Shown here in pieces: positions 1 to 11,056 of a DNA stretch of 64,000 nt (position 1 is the stretch's first letter; each line of letters begins with the position of its first letter). This stretch comes from Temnothorax longispinosus (taxonomy: Eukaryota > Arthropoda > Insecta > Hymenoptera > Formicidae): assembly GCF_030848805.1 (NCBI RefSeq), contig NC_092365.1, forward strand, positions 15,588,486-15,652,485, given 5' to 3'. The notes beneath the pieces are model-generated. The model did not search any database. It worked only from the letters and a program-made list of their open reading frames with translations, and was not told the origin of the DNA. The position numbers and the translations under genes are program-made.

Positions 1-3000
1 TGGAAGACACGATACTGCGCCACTCTCATACGGTATGTACATGAATGTAGAGGCCTAGATGATTATCTAGGCCTCTACATGAATGCAGACACGCTCATAT
101 TTTATACACATGAAACAAAGACAATTGTTATATCCTTAGGTCGGTATAGTCAGATCTTATATATAAGATTATTTTAAGTTTATCCTTGGATACTCTGTAG
201 CCAAGGGAACGAATCATACAGCATCTACAGATAAACTTGAGACAATCTGAAATATAAGATCTGACTACGATATATCGCCCTTAGTATACAGTGAATAATA
301 AAATAATGTCATAACTTCATAAAGCTCGATGTACAGTGGTAAGAATTGATTGTCGCAGAGATGGGATCCTAAAAAGTCTCCGCCCAAGCAAGATTTTGAT
401 CGCAAGGTAGCCGAAGCTGATGTTTATCTTCAACTCTTGATCGATCAGATCAAACTGATTGAAGGTAAAAGGGATGCGGCTGAAGATGAGGAAAAGCAGA
501 AGACGTATTCTGCCATTCTGTCGCAAGCTAACGCCATGCTTAATTCTGTTAAACATACTATTGTCCAGTTGCAAATTGCAAAGGTATTTATTGCATCGCT
601 TTATTATATATCCAATGTATCCTATTGTAATTGTGATTTTACATGTGTTGAATGATGTTTCCAGAATACGGCGATACCTGTTAATGGAATATATAGAGGA
701 CCGTCAAATTCTATGCACGTCTCACCTTCGCTTTCACACGGTAAGATTTCCAATATGGTGTTACTCGGTTACAAGATCATTGTTCAAGACTGGTCTTATT
801 ACCCCACACAAAGACCTGTTTATCTCCAAAAAAAACTGTCCAGGTGGTTCGCCGCAAATAACAATGATAAAAATGAGAACAAACAAGATAGAGCGGCGTT
901 TTACGAACTCGGTGATAGATAAGGCTCGAGATTCACTCGCTTCGAAAATATTAAGAGGAAAGAGGAATTATTCGTGATCTTTTCTAATCGAGAAACATTT
1001 GTGTTTATCTTCTTTTTTTTTTAATAAATGGACTTATGCCTGTGAGAAACTACATCTCTAAAAACTCAATTTTAGTTGCAGCTAGTACTCCAGAAGCGAC
1101 AGTGCAAACCGGCATCGAGTTGGGCTCCGAATGTGTGGAACCGAGAATATCTACATTGTCAAATGGTAAATGTCGCAACGTTTATTCTGCATTCTGCATA
1201 TTAATTAAATGAGAGTTGTCTCGATCTTAATCCTGAAATGAGACTGAAGTGTCATTTTGCATCTTTAGTTGTAGATAGAGATTTACCAGTACCACAGTTC
1301 TCGTACTCGTCTTCCGACGAGGACGACGATTACTTCGATGCCGCGGACGAAATACCAACTCCGGCAGTCCAGAATCATATTACGCTGCAAGTATAAGTTA
1401 ATCTCTATGTGAAAATAGAATCGTTACCTTTTTCACGCGTGCGGTCTTTACTGTATATTAATTGGTAAATTTTTGTATTAGAGAGCTTACATTTGTATGC
1501 GTTCTTCCGATAAAGCTCAATAATATATAAATGTTTTTTTTTTAGATATTCAGATAATGAGCGATTACATTCATCTATGGACAGTGCCACGGGAGATAAA
1601 CGCAAAGAACCGCCGCTGCCGCCTATCAAAGGCGACGGATCAGTAGATTATGATGGTGAGTCAATACTTTCATTTTGATATGCGTTTTGCTATATCTGTT
1701 AGTTTTATTTTTCCATTTGCTGCCTATTGTTTTAGTCAAAATTATTCCCAGCACAATCGTCACGTTTATCAAAATAATATATTACAAATGATTCAGAAAT
1801 AAATATTTTTCAATAAAAATTGCATATACTTGTAGATTTAGTTATCTAAAACTAGACAGGTAGGTATTTCATGTTCTGTGTCAACTAGTAGCGAGCTGAC
1901 GTTTTAGTCCCGCGGCTCTATAGTTTTGCTTCCTTAAACTGCCTTCGCTAATAGCTTTTTTTGAGGAGTGTTCTAGGCATAATAGATTTGTTTTCGAAAA
2001 AGGTTTTAAATTACTTAGATTAAATTACTTAGGTGTGAAATATTCACGTGTCTAGTTAAAGATCAAAATCTCCATTTACGGGCATGGACAAATTTCATAT
2101 TACAAAATAATTTGTGTAAGATACAAGCCTGTGCAATTTCTTTTCCTTATGTCGTTGGCAGGAAATGGAAGGTAAGTACGTTTATTCTAGGAGCACAAAG
2201 TTTACTTTCATCTCTTTCAAATATATGCGTGATTTTTAATCAATCCGGAATTTGTGGATTTACATTTGAGTACGTTATATAAAAACTCGAGTGGCAAGAT
2301 AAGGTGGGGATATCTCTCTGTGATTGTGGGATTTGTAAGGAATTTTTTTTGCGCATCTATTTGTATAAAGTAAATAACGGGAAAATTTAGTCGAAATCGT
2401 TCGGAGGTACCGCGGGCTTTGCGAAAGACACGCATTCCGTCGTTGATAATGCAGGCTGTGTTTAGTATACTCGTCTGTTTTATCCACTGTGACCGTTATT
2501 GATCTCTGTCCGATCGTGGGCACTACTCCGCTTTTTTGACGTATAAGTTGACGTTTCGCAGACGAGACACAATCGCGAATGTTCCCGTGTCTCTTTCAAA
2601 GTGTGCTGAATAAATAGAACGAAAGAGATCATGTTTCATTGACACAATGACGAGTGAGGAAGGAGAATTTCGGTGGAACTTTACGTTCCGCTGTTTACCT
2701 TTACGTGTCCAACGGAGTACTTTGCGTTAATAGAAAACAATTCGATCCTGGGACTAAGGGGCTTAGGAATGGATACTAGTTGGTCTATCTTAGCCAGACA
2801 ATATGTTGGACATAACTTCAAGTCGTAAGTTTTTGCGTGCCGTTGGTATAAATGCGATAGAAAATTCAGGTTAAGGTTCCTGAATGCTCCCTTTGTATAC
2901 TGTTTGTATGTTATTGTTATGGAGACCTATAAGCTAAAATCGACAATATCCAGAACGCATTTCTTATAAATATTTAATTTAAACCGTGACTTTGTATCTG

Positions 3001-4750
3001 TTGCAGCTCTTTACGAAGAAGAAAGCGAAACCGAAAGTACGTAATACGTTTTTCAAGCATAAGATATCGTAGGAAGTAACGTATATTGATATTTCTTTTA
3101 CTCTTATCATCTACAGTGGATTCCATGGAAAGTCATGGCTCAGTCGTAGCTCATCTTCTGTCCCAAGTGAAGATCGGCATGGACTTGACGAGGGTTGCCC
3201 TGCCAACGTTTATCCTAGAGCGCAGGTCACTCCTTGAGATGTACGCAGATTACTTTGCTCATCCCGATCAATTTGTAAGGTACTTCCAATTATCCAGTTA
3301 ATAAGACTGTTCAATAATATAATCGCATCTCAACGCTTTGTAATAAGTTTTTGAAAATAATATTCCTGATCCATTTTCCTGAATTAGCATTGCAGATATG
3401 CCTACACCTCGAGAAAGGATGGTGCAAGTAATTCGCTGGTACTTGTGCAGCTTTCATGCCGGACGTAAATCTGGCGTGGCTAAGAAGCCGTATAATCCGA
3501 TACTAGGTGAAATTTTTCGGTGTCATTGGAACATACCCAATGTTAGTCCCTCTGATAACGCTGTAGATTCTGCTACCAAGCTTGTATCGGACGGTCCTGT
3601 ACCGTGGTGCAAAGAGAATCAACTTTCTTTTGTCGCTGAACAAGTTTCTCACCATCCACCAGGTATGGAAATGTTTTTTTATTCCAGCATTTTATCTAAT
3701 CATATATGTTGTACGAAATAACTTATCTAATTATCATACCGTTTGATTGCAGTTAGTGCATTTTATGCCGAGCATGTTGGAAAAAAGATCAGTTTCGGGG
3801 CTCACGTTTGGACGAAGAGCAAGTTCTTGGGTTTAAGTATAGGGGTACACAACGTGGGAAAAGGTTGGGTAAACGTGCTGCAACATGGGGAGGAATACGT
3901 TTTAACTTTCCCTAACGGTTACGGCAGATCTATCCTCACAATACCGTGGATAGAGCTAGGAGGAACCGTAACGATAAGTTGCGTGCAGACCGGCTACCAT
4001 GCGACAGTAGATTTTTTAACGAAACCTTTTTACGGCGGTAAACGGAATCGAATTACATGCCAAGCCTTTCAAGCGGGAGATAAAAAGCCGTTTCTTGTTA
4101 TAAACGGAGAATGGAGCGGAGCGATGGAAGCGAAGACGTCGGATGGTGTAAGTGGAAACATTGGAATGGTATTAACGTAACGTTAATTAGATTAAACGCC
4201 GCAATGACAATTAGGATATTCGTGTGTCCTATGTAGCAAGCTACTGTGAATAACGGATATTAATGTATATTATATAATCATTCGTGGATGCAAAATCTCT
4301 GATTATCATTAAAAAATATATTTTGTCCTTTTTTTTCTTACAGAAGACTGAAATGTTCGCTGACGTTAGAGACCTCAACACGGAAAGAAAACTGGTCAAA
4401 ACAGTATGCGAGCAAGATGAATGTGAGTCACGAAAAGTTTGGCGTGACGTGACAGTTGGCCTACGTATCAACGATATGGATAAAGCTACCGCGGCCAAGT
4501 GTGCAATCGAGCAAAAACAACGAGAAGAAGCGCGGCTTCGAAAGGAGAATAATCTAGCGTGGCAAACAAAAGTAAGCGAACGATTTTTATGCTTTTGATG
4601 CTCTTCATTTGCCGGTCGCATAATTGTCACCAATTATTTTGTTTTCTTGTTGAACAGCTTTTTAAGGAAACCAAAGACGGTGGCTGGATGTACATAACAC
4701 CTCTTGTAGACAGAATACACAGTTCTAGCGATCAAACGAATGTTACCTAA
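1..4750 (+). CDS. OSBPL9: Oxysterol-binding protein-related protein 9-like (ORP9 class), 5' partial
   Basis: Lipid-transfer protein of the OSBP family; family members move sterol or phosphoinositide between the ER and the Golgi or endosomes. Coding exons, each closing in phase: 1-32, 359-583, 665-740, 1082-1165, 1269-1386, 1546-1655, 3007-3036, 3117-3279, 3388-3662, 3753-4147, 4344-4571, 4658-4750 (TAA). This gives 608 visible residues; vertebrate ORP9 is about 736, so the start and most of the PH domain lie upstream. The first exon encodes the PH C-terminus (EDTILRH). A helical segment follows (AEADVYLQLLIDQIKL), then an acidic linker with a FFAT-like motif, then the ORD domain with the family signature EQVSHHPP split across the 3662/3753 junction. 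KPYNPILGE, WTKSKFLG and LTFPNGYGRSIL match conserved ORD blocks. The exon ending at 1386 needs a GC donor to keep frame. It faces UBE3D tail to tail. Identification as ORP9 rather than another ORP is strong, from the linker and the ORD; the exact symbol in this species is inference. Confidence 0.95.
46..79. repeat. Perfect 15-bp inverted repeat (hairpin) in an ORP9 intron
   Basis: Arms 46-60 and 65-79 are exact reverse complements (TGTAGAGGCCTAGAT) around the 4-base loop GATT. It lies in the intron 33-358 just after the first visible exon. It has no known function; it could be a foldback remnant or a palindrome-prone site. Confidence 0.8.
139..278. repeat. Long imperfect fold-back, MITE-like, in an ORP9 intron
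   Basis: Outer arms 148-162 and 252-266 are exact reverse complements (15 bp, AGTCAGATCTTATAT). Inner arms 176-184 and 230-238 (AAGTTTATC/GATAAACTT) are also complementary. Further partial pairing extends outward to about 139 and 278. The whole could fold as one long hairpin of about 140 bases. The size and structure suggest a small non-autonomous element, but I see no clear target duplication. Confidence 0.55.
1328..1348 (+). other. OSBPL9: FFAT-like VAP-binding motif in ORP9
   Basis: Codons read DYFDAAD, closely matching the FFAT core (E-F-F-D-A-x-E with acidic substitutions), and are preceded by an acidic/serine tract SSSDEDDD. In this family the motif recruits the ER protein VAP and places the protein at membrane contact sites. 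The preceding residues (VPQFSYSSS) align with the vertebrate ORP9 linker. Function here is inferred from the family. Confidence 0.75.
1387..1545 (+). other. OSBPL9: Probable GC-AG intron in ORP9
   Basis: The GT donor at 1391 would leave a phase-0 end and put a TAA four codons into the next exon. Using GCAAGT at 1387, which matches the +1 to +6 consensus for GC donors, the exon ends at phase 2 and joins the 1546 exon in frame (ITL-YSDNERLHSS). The bases before the donor (CT) are not the usual AG. Confidence 0.55.
1656..3006 (+). other. OSBPL9: Largest ORP9 intron in the window
   Basis: GT-AG intron between the exons ending at 1655 and starting at 3007. It contains one candidate alternative first exon near 2165 (separate entry) and a somewhat CpG-richer part around 2390-2600. 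Otherwise it is AT-rich with no supported feature. The exon that follows (3007-3036) is a 30-base microexon encoding LYEEESETE. Confidence 0.6.
2165..2171 (+). other. OSBPL9: Candidate alternative first coding exon (short ORP9 isoform)
   Basis: An ATG-GAA-G at 2165-2171 is followed directly by a strong GTAAGT donor at 2172. The phase fits the exon at 3007, giving MEALYEEESETE and then the ORD. Vertebrate ORP9 also has a short form lacking the PH domain. Transcription from here is not shown by the sequence; this is inference from phase and splice-site quality. Confidence 0.3.
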
Positions 4751-4991
4751 CTATGTATACATGTGTATTACGCGACAATTTTAGATGCAGCACAATACTA
4801 GAAGAGAAATCGTGGCCTACTGCCTGTAAGAATTGTAATATCAGGCTTAATTCAGAAGATACACATTTTCATGTTTGAACAATTTCGGTAAATATTTTTA
4901 TGCGTAATAGTCATTCTTAGTTTAATTAGGAAAGAGGTAAAGCAATATTATCCACTATTTTACTTTTCGTATCAAGTTTTAAGTTTCAATT

Positions 4992-4997
4992 AATAAA
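4992..4997 (+). terminator. Putative ORP9 polyadenylation signal
   Basis: AATAAA about 240 bases after the ORP9 stop, in an AT-rich stretch. Further AATAAA copies lie downstream near 5375 and 5425, so alternative ends are possible. Confidence 0.45.
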
Positions 4998-5664
4998 AAT
5001 ATTTTGTCAATAATAGAATATGAATAATAGAATATGAATTTTTATGATATAAACTTGTATCTTCTTTTTTTTTATCCTTGAAATAATTTCACACAGATAT
5101 CGTAAGCTTCTATTATATCCACATTTCAAGTATGTGTACGTAAGTGAAGTCTTTTTTATATATGTAACATTTATTGACGCTGTAATTTCTTATCAGGAAA
5201 GAAATTTATATGTATGTACAATTTACGCAAACCTGTATACATCATATTGTATAGATTGCATGCCATATTGTATAAAAAAGTTGTTTTACGATGTCACTAA
5301 TGGACGTAAATAACACGATATTCTAATTATAGAATTTATTATTTTTGCGCAATCTCGGAATTGTCATTTGGCAAGAATAAATTTCCAATATGTAAGGAAT
5401 GGCTCGAATTCCGTAATGGATTTTTTAAATAAACTTATGCATTTCTTATGCACACAAAACGATATAATAATAATACTTAAATTTATATTTATTTGTAATT
5501 ATAAGTACGAATAATGTTCCCACATACTTATTTTCCAAATTAATTTCCTTCAAATAAATTAATAAATCATAAACTGTTCAAATGTTTATTTAATGGGTTA
5601 TTTTATTACATTTTGGAAGTGGATTATGCTTATTTATGAGGAACATGTGTGTTAGACAATTCTT

Positions 5665-5670
5665 TTTATT
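5665..5670 (-). terminator. Putative UBE3D polyadenylation signal
   Basis: The plus strand reads TTTATT, which is AATAAA on the minus strand, about 64 bases beyond the UBE3D stop codon. Confidence 0.45.
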
Positions 5671-5733
5671 GCGTATAAAAATAGGTGTACAAAATATATA
5701 ATAAAAATTAACATTGTTGGACAATAAATTGAT

Positions 5734-6873
5734 TTAGTTCGCGATTTCTCGTAAGACGATATAACCAAGAAAATAGCCTGTAACAGCAGTTCTATAAATA
5801 TGAGGCAGTCGTTTTGTCGATGATAACAAGTAGTTTAATCCAGCTTCTATTATAAGCAAATTTACCTCGTGATATCTAACGTTCAAACAATTAGAAATTG
5901 TACTAACTGAATTGTTATTAGTCTCATATTTGTATAAAACTTTGGCAGCGCATTTCTGTTGTAAGGATATAGTGTCAGTATCACAGACCGTTGCGTGATC
6001 AGGCTCCGTAATTAAATTTAGCTTGCAATCCATTGGCTTTATCGAAAGACAATGAGCCTGTTTACCAACGGACGTTGTCAGAACAATTTCCTCTCCTAAG
6101 ATCTCGCTCAGCGAATCTGTTACAATTATCAGAAAATCACTGAGCGGATCGGTAGCACTTACAGTAGACAACGCGTCATTCTGCGGTTTATAATCTACGC
6201 AACAGTTCCATATCTTGAATAAACCATATGCATGAAACATTCCTATGTGCAACAAACATTTATTACAAGTCAACGTTTTATTATCTGTACATACATCGTT
6301 TTCGAAAATACTTTTATGCAACGCGGCAAAGTAAGAGCCGTATAAGTAATCGGATTCCTGTGGCTGCACACTATTTGGGACGGTGTTGCAATTATGTTTA
6401 CAACAAAACCACTCGTCGAAATCGTACTCCGTGTCGGGTAATGGCAGAAACCTCCGGAAGCTAATCGACTTTGAGATAACACTTTTGCAACAGGCGCATA
6501 GCATAACGCATTTTGATGTTTCAAATACTAATTTGATATCATCTAAAATAGGCTGCAAATAATTGCTCGACCGAATTGATTTGTTCAAGTTGGTTATCAC
6601 TTCTGTGCTAAAAGACCCGAATGCAGATTCCGACGGAGCCGTTTGTAGACGGAAGCAGATCCAATTGTCTATTATGCTTAACATGGACAGGGAATTAGGT
6701 AGGACTTTTACAGATGGCAGTGAAAAGTTTATCCTACAATCTTCTGCTGTTAATACTATGTTACTTTCCAGGAGTTTAATTTGAACATTTCTTAAGCAGA
6801 GATCTTTCCGCACGGAAATAAATACGTTGCAGGATTGCAAGAGCGGTCTTAACTCTAACGTTATAAGCTCCAT
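5734..6873 (-). CDS. UBE3D: E3 ubiquitin-protein ligase E3D-like (HECT_2 family)
   Basis: Intronless gene of 379 codons starting with ATG at 6873; human UBE3D is about 389 residues, so it is essentially full length. Family members bind the E2 UBE2C and act as unconventional E3 ligases. Landmarks in order: an N-terminal beta-rich part; a cysteine cluster CACC (126-129); a conserved block FLPLPDTEYDFDEWFCCKH (142-160) that corresponds to the LPLPS...EWCCH region of vertebrate UBE3D; DYLYGSYF (175-182); and a zinc-type pair TCNKCLLHIG (202-211). The C-terminal third is divergent. It is divergent from DENND6 and convergent with ORP9. Family assignment rests on the cysteine/LPLP blocks and on length; biochemical function is from the family. 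Absence of introns could be ancestral or could reflect an old retrocopy, but the frame is intact. Confidence 0.88.
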   Translation of the reverse strand: MELITLELRPLLQSCNVFISVRKDLCLRNVQIKLLESNIVLTAEDCRINFSLPSVKVLPNSLSMLSIIDNWICFRLQTAPSESAFGSFSTEVITNLNKSIRSSNYLQPILDDIKLVFETSKCVMLCACCKSVISKSISFRRFLPLPDTEYDFDEWFCCKHNCNTVPNSVQPQESDYLYGSYFAALHKSIFENDVCTDNKTLTCNKCLLHIGMFHAYGLFKIWNCCVDYKPQNDALSTVSATDPLSDFLIIVTDSLSEILGEEIVLTTSVGKQAHCLSIKPMDCKLNLITEPDHATVCDTDTISLQQKCAAKVLYKYETNNNSVSTISNCLNVRYHEVNLLIIEAGLNYLLSSTKRLPHIYRTAVTGYFLGYIVLREIAN

Positions 6874-6995
6874 AACTTCATATCGTTCAGCAATAAAATC
6901 GCATTATTCTGGAGCAGTAATGCATCATTCCACAGTTCTGGAAGTACAATATAAAATATGATTCCCCCTTTGTTATTATTTATATATTTGATACA

Positions 6996-7299
6996 TTAAC
7001 CCTAGACAGACTCACTTAATTTTCTCATACGTGAATGACTCACTGGGGTAATACGTTACCCCAAACTTGTACCGCGTGTATAATATTTCCAGAATGTTCT
7101 TAGAAAACTTTATAATAGATAATTTTGTTTGTTGTTTAATAGGGAAGACGATAGTAGTCATCAATTTGCGGTAGTAAAAAAAAAAACAGTAAAAAAATTT
7201 CGAAAAACAAAACAAAGAACCAAAAATTTGGCTGAAATGATGCGAATTTGAATTTCGCGTAGGGTAACGTATTACCCCAGTGAGTCTGTCTAGGATTAA
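6996..7299. mobile_element. piggyBac-type MITE with TTAA target duplication
   Basis: The element 7000-7295 is bounded by TTAA at 6996-6999 and 7296-7299. The left end CCCTAGACAGACTCACT is mirrored by AGTGAGTCTGTCTAGGA at the right; only the terminal base differs. A second inner inverted block (ACTCACTGGGGTAATACG with its continuation) also occurs at both ends. On the left the two blocks are separated by about 27 extra bases containing a repeated ACTCACT. There is no transposase, so it is non-autonomous. TTAA duplication with a CCC(T) terminus is the hallmark of the piggyBac superfamily. Confidence 0.85.
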
Positions 7300-8699
7300 A
7301 TACTATTTAGTCAGTATATTAAATAACATATAGTATAATTAATATACTGAGTATATAATAAATAATATGCAATAAATATACACTATTCAATAACGCAAGC
7401 TATTTACAGTTGTATAAAAAAATGCTTACTAACGATACACCTCACAGATGCACATCTTGCCATGTGACACGTGCTTGTCATTCAAATGTGAGGTTATGAA
7501 TGCACTAATGCCGATATAAAATAAAAATTTATATGAGTATCTTCTTTCCTTGCGGGCTTAGCGGAGAGAAATCTATGGATTCAATGACTTCCGTATTCAC
7601 ATCCGCAAATTATATTTTCCTGGACCACTTTCTCAGGTAACGCTGCTGGAACCTGCGAGAGACACCAATGGACACCAACCCGCTTCCGCATTTCTCGTTT
7701 GATCAATGCGTACTGAAAACTGAATACTGAATTCCCTATTAGTCGAGAGGCTCTCGAAAGTAGCCCGTTGATGCGTTTGTCGAGAAATAAGAAATATACC
7801 GTGAGGTCCCAGGTTTGGACGTGATGGTAGTAATTGATCACAGAGGAATGAAGTAGCTCGTTAAGGAGGATTCACGTTAAGTACCGCGCGAGACGAGTAC
7901 GAGGCTGATTCTTGGGCACCGCGGACCGTCACACGGAGGTTATAAACATCTGGTCGCTGGTATCCAAACGCTATGAAGAATCTCTTCGACAGGGCGAGGG
8001 TGAGTGTCGCGAATGTCAAGGTGCACAGCTATCTCGCTTGAACGATTTAATCACCCTCGGCGTCGATCATACCGCGAGCTGGATTTCTGTATTGTTCGAC
8101 AGATTGTTATCCGGAGTCGGGAAACATATGGAGGTTTCAACGGTTGTGCGTGCACAGCCAAGTGCAACGACATGAGTAAACGCACCCACCGCGTGGCGTT
8201 AAGCGTGTCTACTCCTGGCTGGACCAGCCTCTGACTCGGCCTTCCAAGCGGGAAGGCTCTATTCAGCTCCTGGAGAGCGGGACGTATATATATGTGGATT
8301 TAACTTTCTTTAAGTATCGCCAAACAGGGTACAGAATTTCGAGACTAGCCGTAGTCGTAGAGAACGATTGAGGATTAGCGCAAACAACTGGAAGAGATTT
8401 ATGCATTTATAGAGAGTTGATGCATATATAGTATGCAAATATATATGTATAGTGGTAAGTCAGTCTTGTCACGAATTTATTTCAAGATCTGCGTTTACGA
8501 TATATTGAGGTGGTTTTTCTATTTCAGCTCATATTCAGAATCTTCATGCGATCTATTGTAACATGACATAATTGTTAGTCAAGTGCCAGTGCAAGTGTCA
8601 ATGCAGTTAAAGATAATCATGTTGTATAACGATGAATGACACACGTAATAATATATGAGACAAGTGACTAGATTAGCGGGATAAGTAGAAAATAGAACA
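7300..8699 (+). promoter_or_regulatory. UBE3D/DENND6 intergenic region with probable DENND6 5' UTR
   Basis: This follows the piggyBac element. The 7600-8400 part is richer in CpG than its surroundings and probably contains the DENND6 start region. Possible 5' UTR splice sites are GTGAGT after 7998, GTAAGT after 8454, and an acceptor TTTCAG ending at 8527. The small open frames here (for example at 7912-8175) show no recognisable domain. An inverted repeat CCTTCC...GGAAGG lies near 8240-8256. The transcription start cannot be fixed from the sequence. Confidence 0.4.
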
Positions 8700-11056
8700 A
8701 TGTCAGTTCCTTCCTGCTCAACAAGTAAAGGACTGGATAATGAGGTTATCGAGGAGGAGGTAGCTTATCAAAAATGGGAACGTTTTAGTAACTGGGTGCA
8801 TTGTATGTGCATCGTTACCTTCGATCTTGAGTTGGGTCAAGCTATAGAGGTGTGAGACGAGGCAGAAACTTTATTATCTTCTTGTCTTTAATATTTAACT
8901 AACGAAATATAACAAAACATTTTCGCTAATCTTGTCGTGTAAATATTGCAAATATTTCTTCTTTTTCTATGTGACAGGCAATTTATCCGAATCATGTTGA
9001 ACTGTCGGAGCAAGAGAGATCCAATGTCTGTTACTTAGCCTTTCCCGACTCCAATTCTGGATGTATGGGAGATACTCAATATCACGTAAGAATAAGACAA
9101 AGTGGCAAAATGATGCAAGAAACTAACGCCATCAAAGAATACGACAGGAAATCACCTTCTTTTCTACAAACCGATAGAGATTATTACTGGGGATACGTAT
9201 ATTTCCGGCAAGTGAAGGATAAGTCGTTGCCAAGAGGATATTTTCAAAAGGTATGTGTTAATTCTATAAATTGAAATAATTGAAACGGTTGTTTCAATAA
9301 ATTGAAACTGCAATTTATTTAATTTGTAATTAATTGTATAATATCGTGCTTTCAGAGCGTTGTCATAATTACAAAACTGCCGTTTGTCAATTTGTTCGGT
9401 GAATTATGCGCTCTGATCGCGCCGGAATTTTTCGAGGCTGGAACAGCGCTTATGGAGGCTGTGGTGCGCGAGATTGATCACTGGCCTCCTCCAGTTCCGG
9501 GCCAGATAGTTCACTTACCTCTCATTGGAGTGTTATTTCAGGTAAACGGATATAAAAGTTACGCGAGTTAACGCGTACATATGAGGTATGTTCTCTGTGC
9601 GTTAAAGAACATGATTATTTCAGACATATATTCCAAACTCAAATTACAAAGCCGCTGTTCCATCGATTGCCGCCATGGAGCATGCACCGAACGTGCACGC
9701 AACGCGAAGACTGATGCTGACATCGGCATACGAGGGCGACATGTTCCGGAGCTTAGCCAGTGTTGTTAGTTACGTGCACTTACTGTGGGAACTAGTGCTT
9801 CTTAGCGAGCCAATCGTTGTAATGGCAGGCTCGCCGACCACGTGTTCCGAGATGGTTCAAGCGCTTATAGCGTAAGTGCCAAAAGACGTCTGAGACTCGT
9901 TATATATCGACAACGACGATATATAATCGGAAAACGTTTTCCAGTATGATCGCGCCGTTGAAGTACTGTGCCGATCATCGCCCGTATTTCACTATTCACG
10001 ACTCGGAATTCAAAGAGTATACCACAGATTCTCCGTCGCCGCCTGCTGTGATCCTGGGCGTGACGAATCCATTCTTCGCAAAGACTCTGCAACACTGGCC
10101 GCATATCATCCGGATAAGTAACGGCAATAACAGCGGTAAGTTCTACGGGGTTTAACGGGTTAGTGGTATGTGTTCACACGACTTGATGTTTCAGAAGATC
10201 AGAAATATAAAATCAAGAGATCTGAAAATCTGAAGGTGCTGGACTCGAAGCCTGGCGTTTACACACAGTACAAGCCCTTCCTGCAAAAAGACAAGACTAT
10301 ATTGAAGAAACTGTTCAGGGGCATTCAAACGAAACGGCCGGGCGAAGTGCAGACCGCGCTTTTGAAACGTCACTTGATAGAGCTAACGGAAAGCTTCATG
10401 ATTCCGCTCGAGAGATACATCGCGACCCTTATGCCACTGCAAAAGAACATATCACCCTTTAAGGTGCAAATCAGTTGCCGGCAATAAATAATTATAGAAT
10501 CAATTTATATTATCATCAAATTATAGAATAATTTATAACGATGATGTTGATTTTTTTTTCCAGGCAACTCCTACACCACAAATGTTCAATCCAGATGACT
10601 TCCTAGCTAGCTTAAGTAGCTCCGGCCCCCAATTAACTACAGGCATAAAAGGAGATTGGGTAGGACTGTACAAACGATTCTTTCGATCGCCGAACTTCTC
10701 CGGATGGTTCCACACAAGATATACGGAGCTGAGTCAGCAGTTGCAAGTTAAACAATTGGAGAAATTGTCGCAGGCGGTACGAATATCGATTTTTTTCCCC
10801 TTTTACATTTGTTCACGCTTCTACGAGTTCTTATCAATGTATTAATCATGGATAGGATTTGAAAACGTGGGTGCAAGGGAAACAAGAGGTGGAAATAGTC
10901 GATATGATTCTTAGAATTCGCCAGAAGTTGGAGAGAAGTTGCATCGATGACGTACCAATCGATAATTCGGTAAGAAAGAGACTGCGAGAGAGAATAAATG
11001 ACATTACGCATGTATTGCCGGATGATTTAAAGGTAATTTTAAGACACGAATCTTGA
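8700..11056 (+). CDS. DENND6A: DENN domain-containing protein 6 (FAM116/AVL9-related Rab GEF)
   Basis: Complete gene in eight coding exons: 8700-8849, 8978-9250, 9356-9541, 9624-9871, 9945-10135, 10195-10463, 10564-10776, 10856-11056 (TGA). All junctions are GT-AG and in phase, giving 576 residues; human DENND6A is 608. DENND6 proteins act as guanine exchange factors, reported for Rab14 on recycling endosomes. The uDENN part carries VTFDLELGQAIE (about 39-50), CYLAFPDSNSG, and YVYFRQVKD with RGYFQK. The cDENN part has LLWELVLLSEPIVVM (about 255-270) and PYFTIHDSEFKEY (about 297-309), then LGVTNPFFAKTLQHWPHI. The dDENN region has RHLIELTESFMIPLERY and KGDWVGLYKRFF. The start ATG is supported by the family N-terminus (short acidic lead, then the WVHCMCIVTFD block). 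It is convergent with Sap47 and divergent from UBE3D. Confidence 0.95.

Larger units (their letters stand above)
4751..5733. other. ORP9 and UBE3D 3' ends and short spacer
   Basis: AT-rich convergent 3' region with no further coding signal. It holds plus-strand AATAAA signals (first at 4992) and minus-strand ones near 5665. A 14-base unit (AATAGAATATGAAT) is directly repeated twice at 5012-5039. Confidence 0.6.

Noticed and set aside
2641..2830. Alternative ORP9 start exons near 2647 and 2770
   Set aside because: The first frame runs into a stop and the second ends at a donor in the wrong phase for the 3007 exon.
7912..8175. 87-codon frame upstream of DENND6
   Set aside because: No domain and not in frame with DENND6; more simply 5' UTR or promoter DNA.
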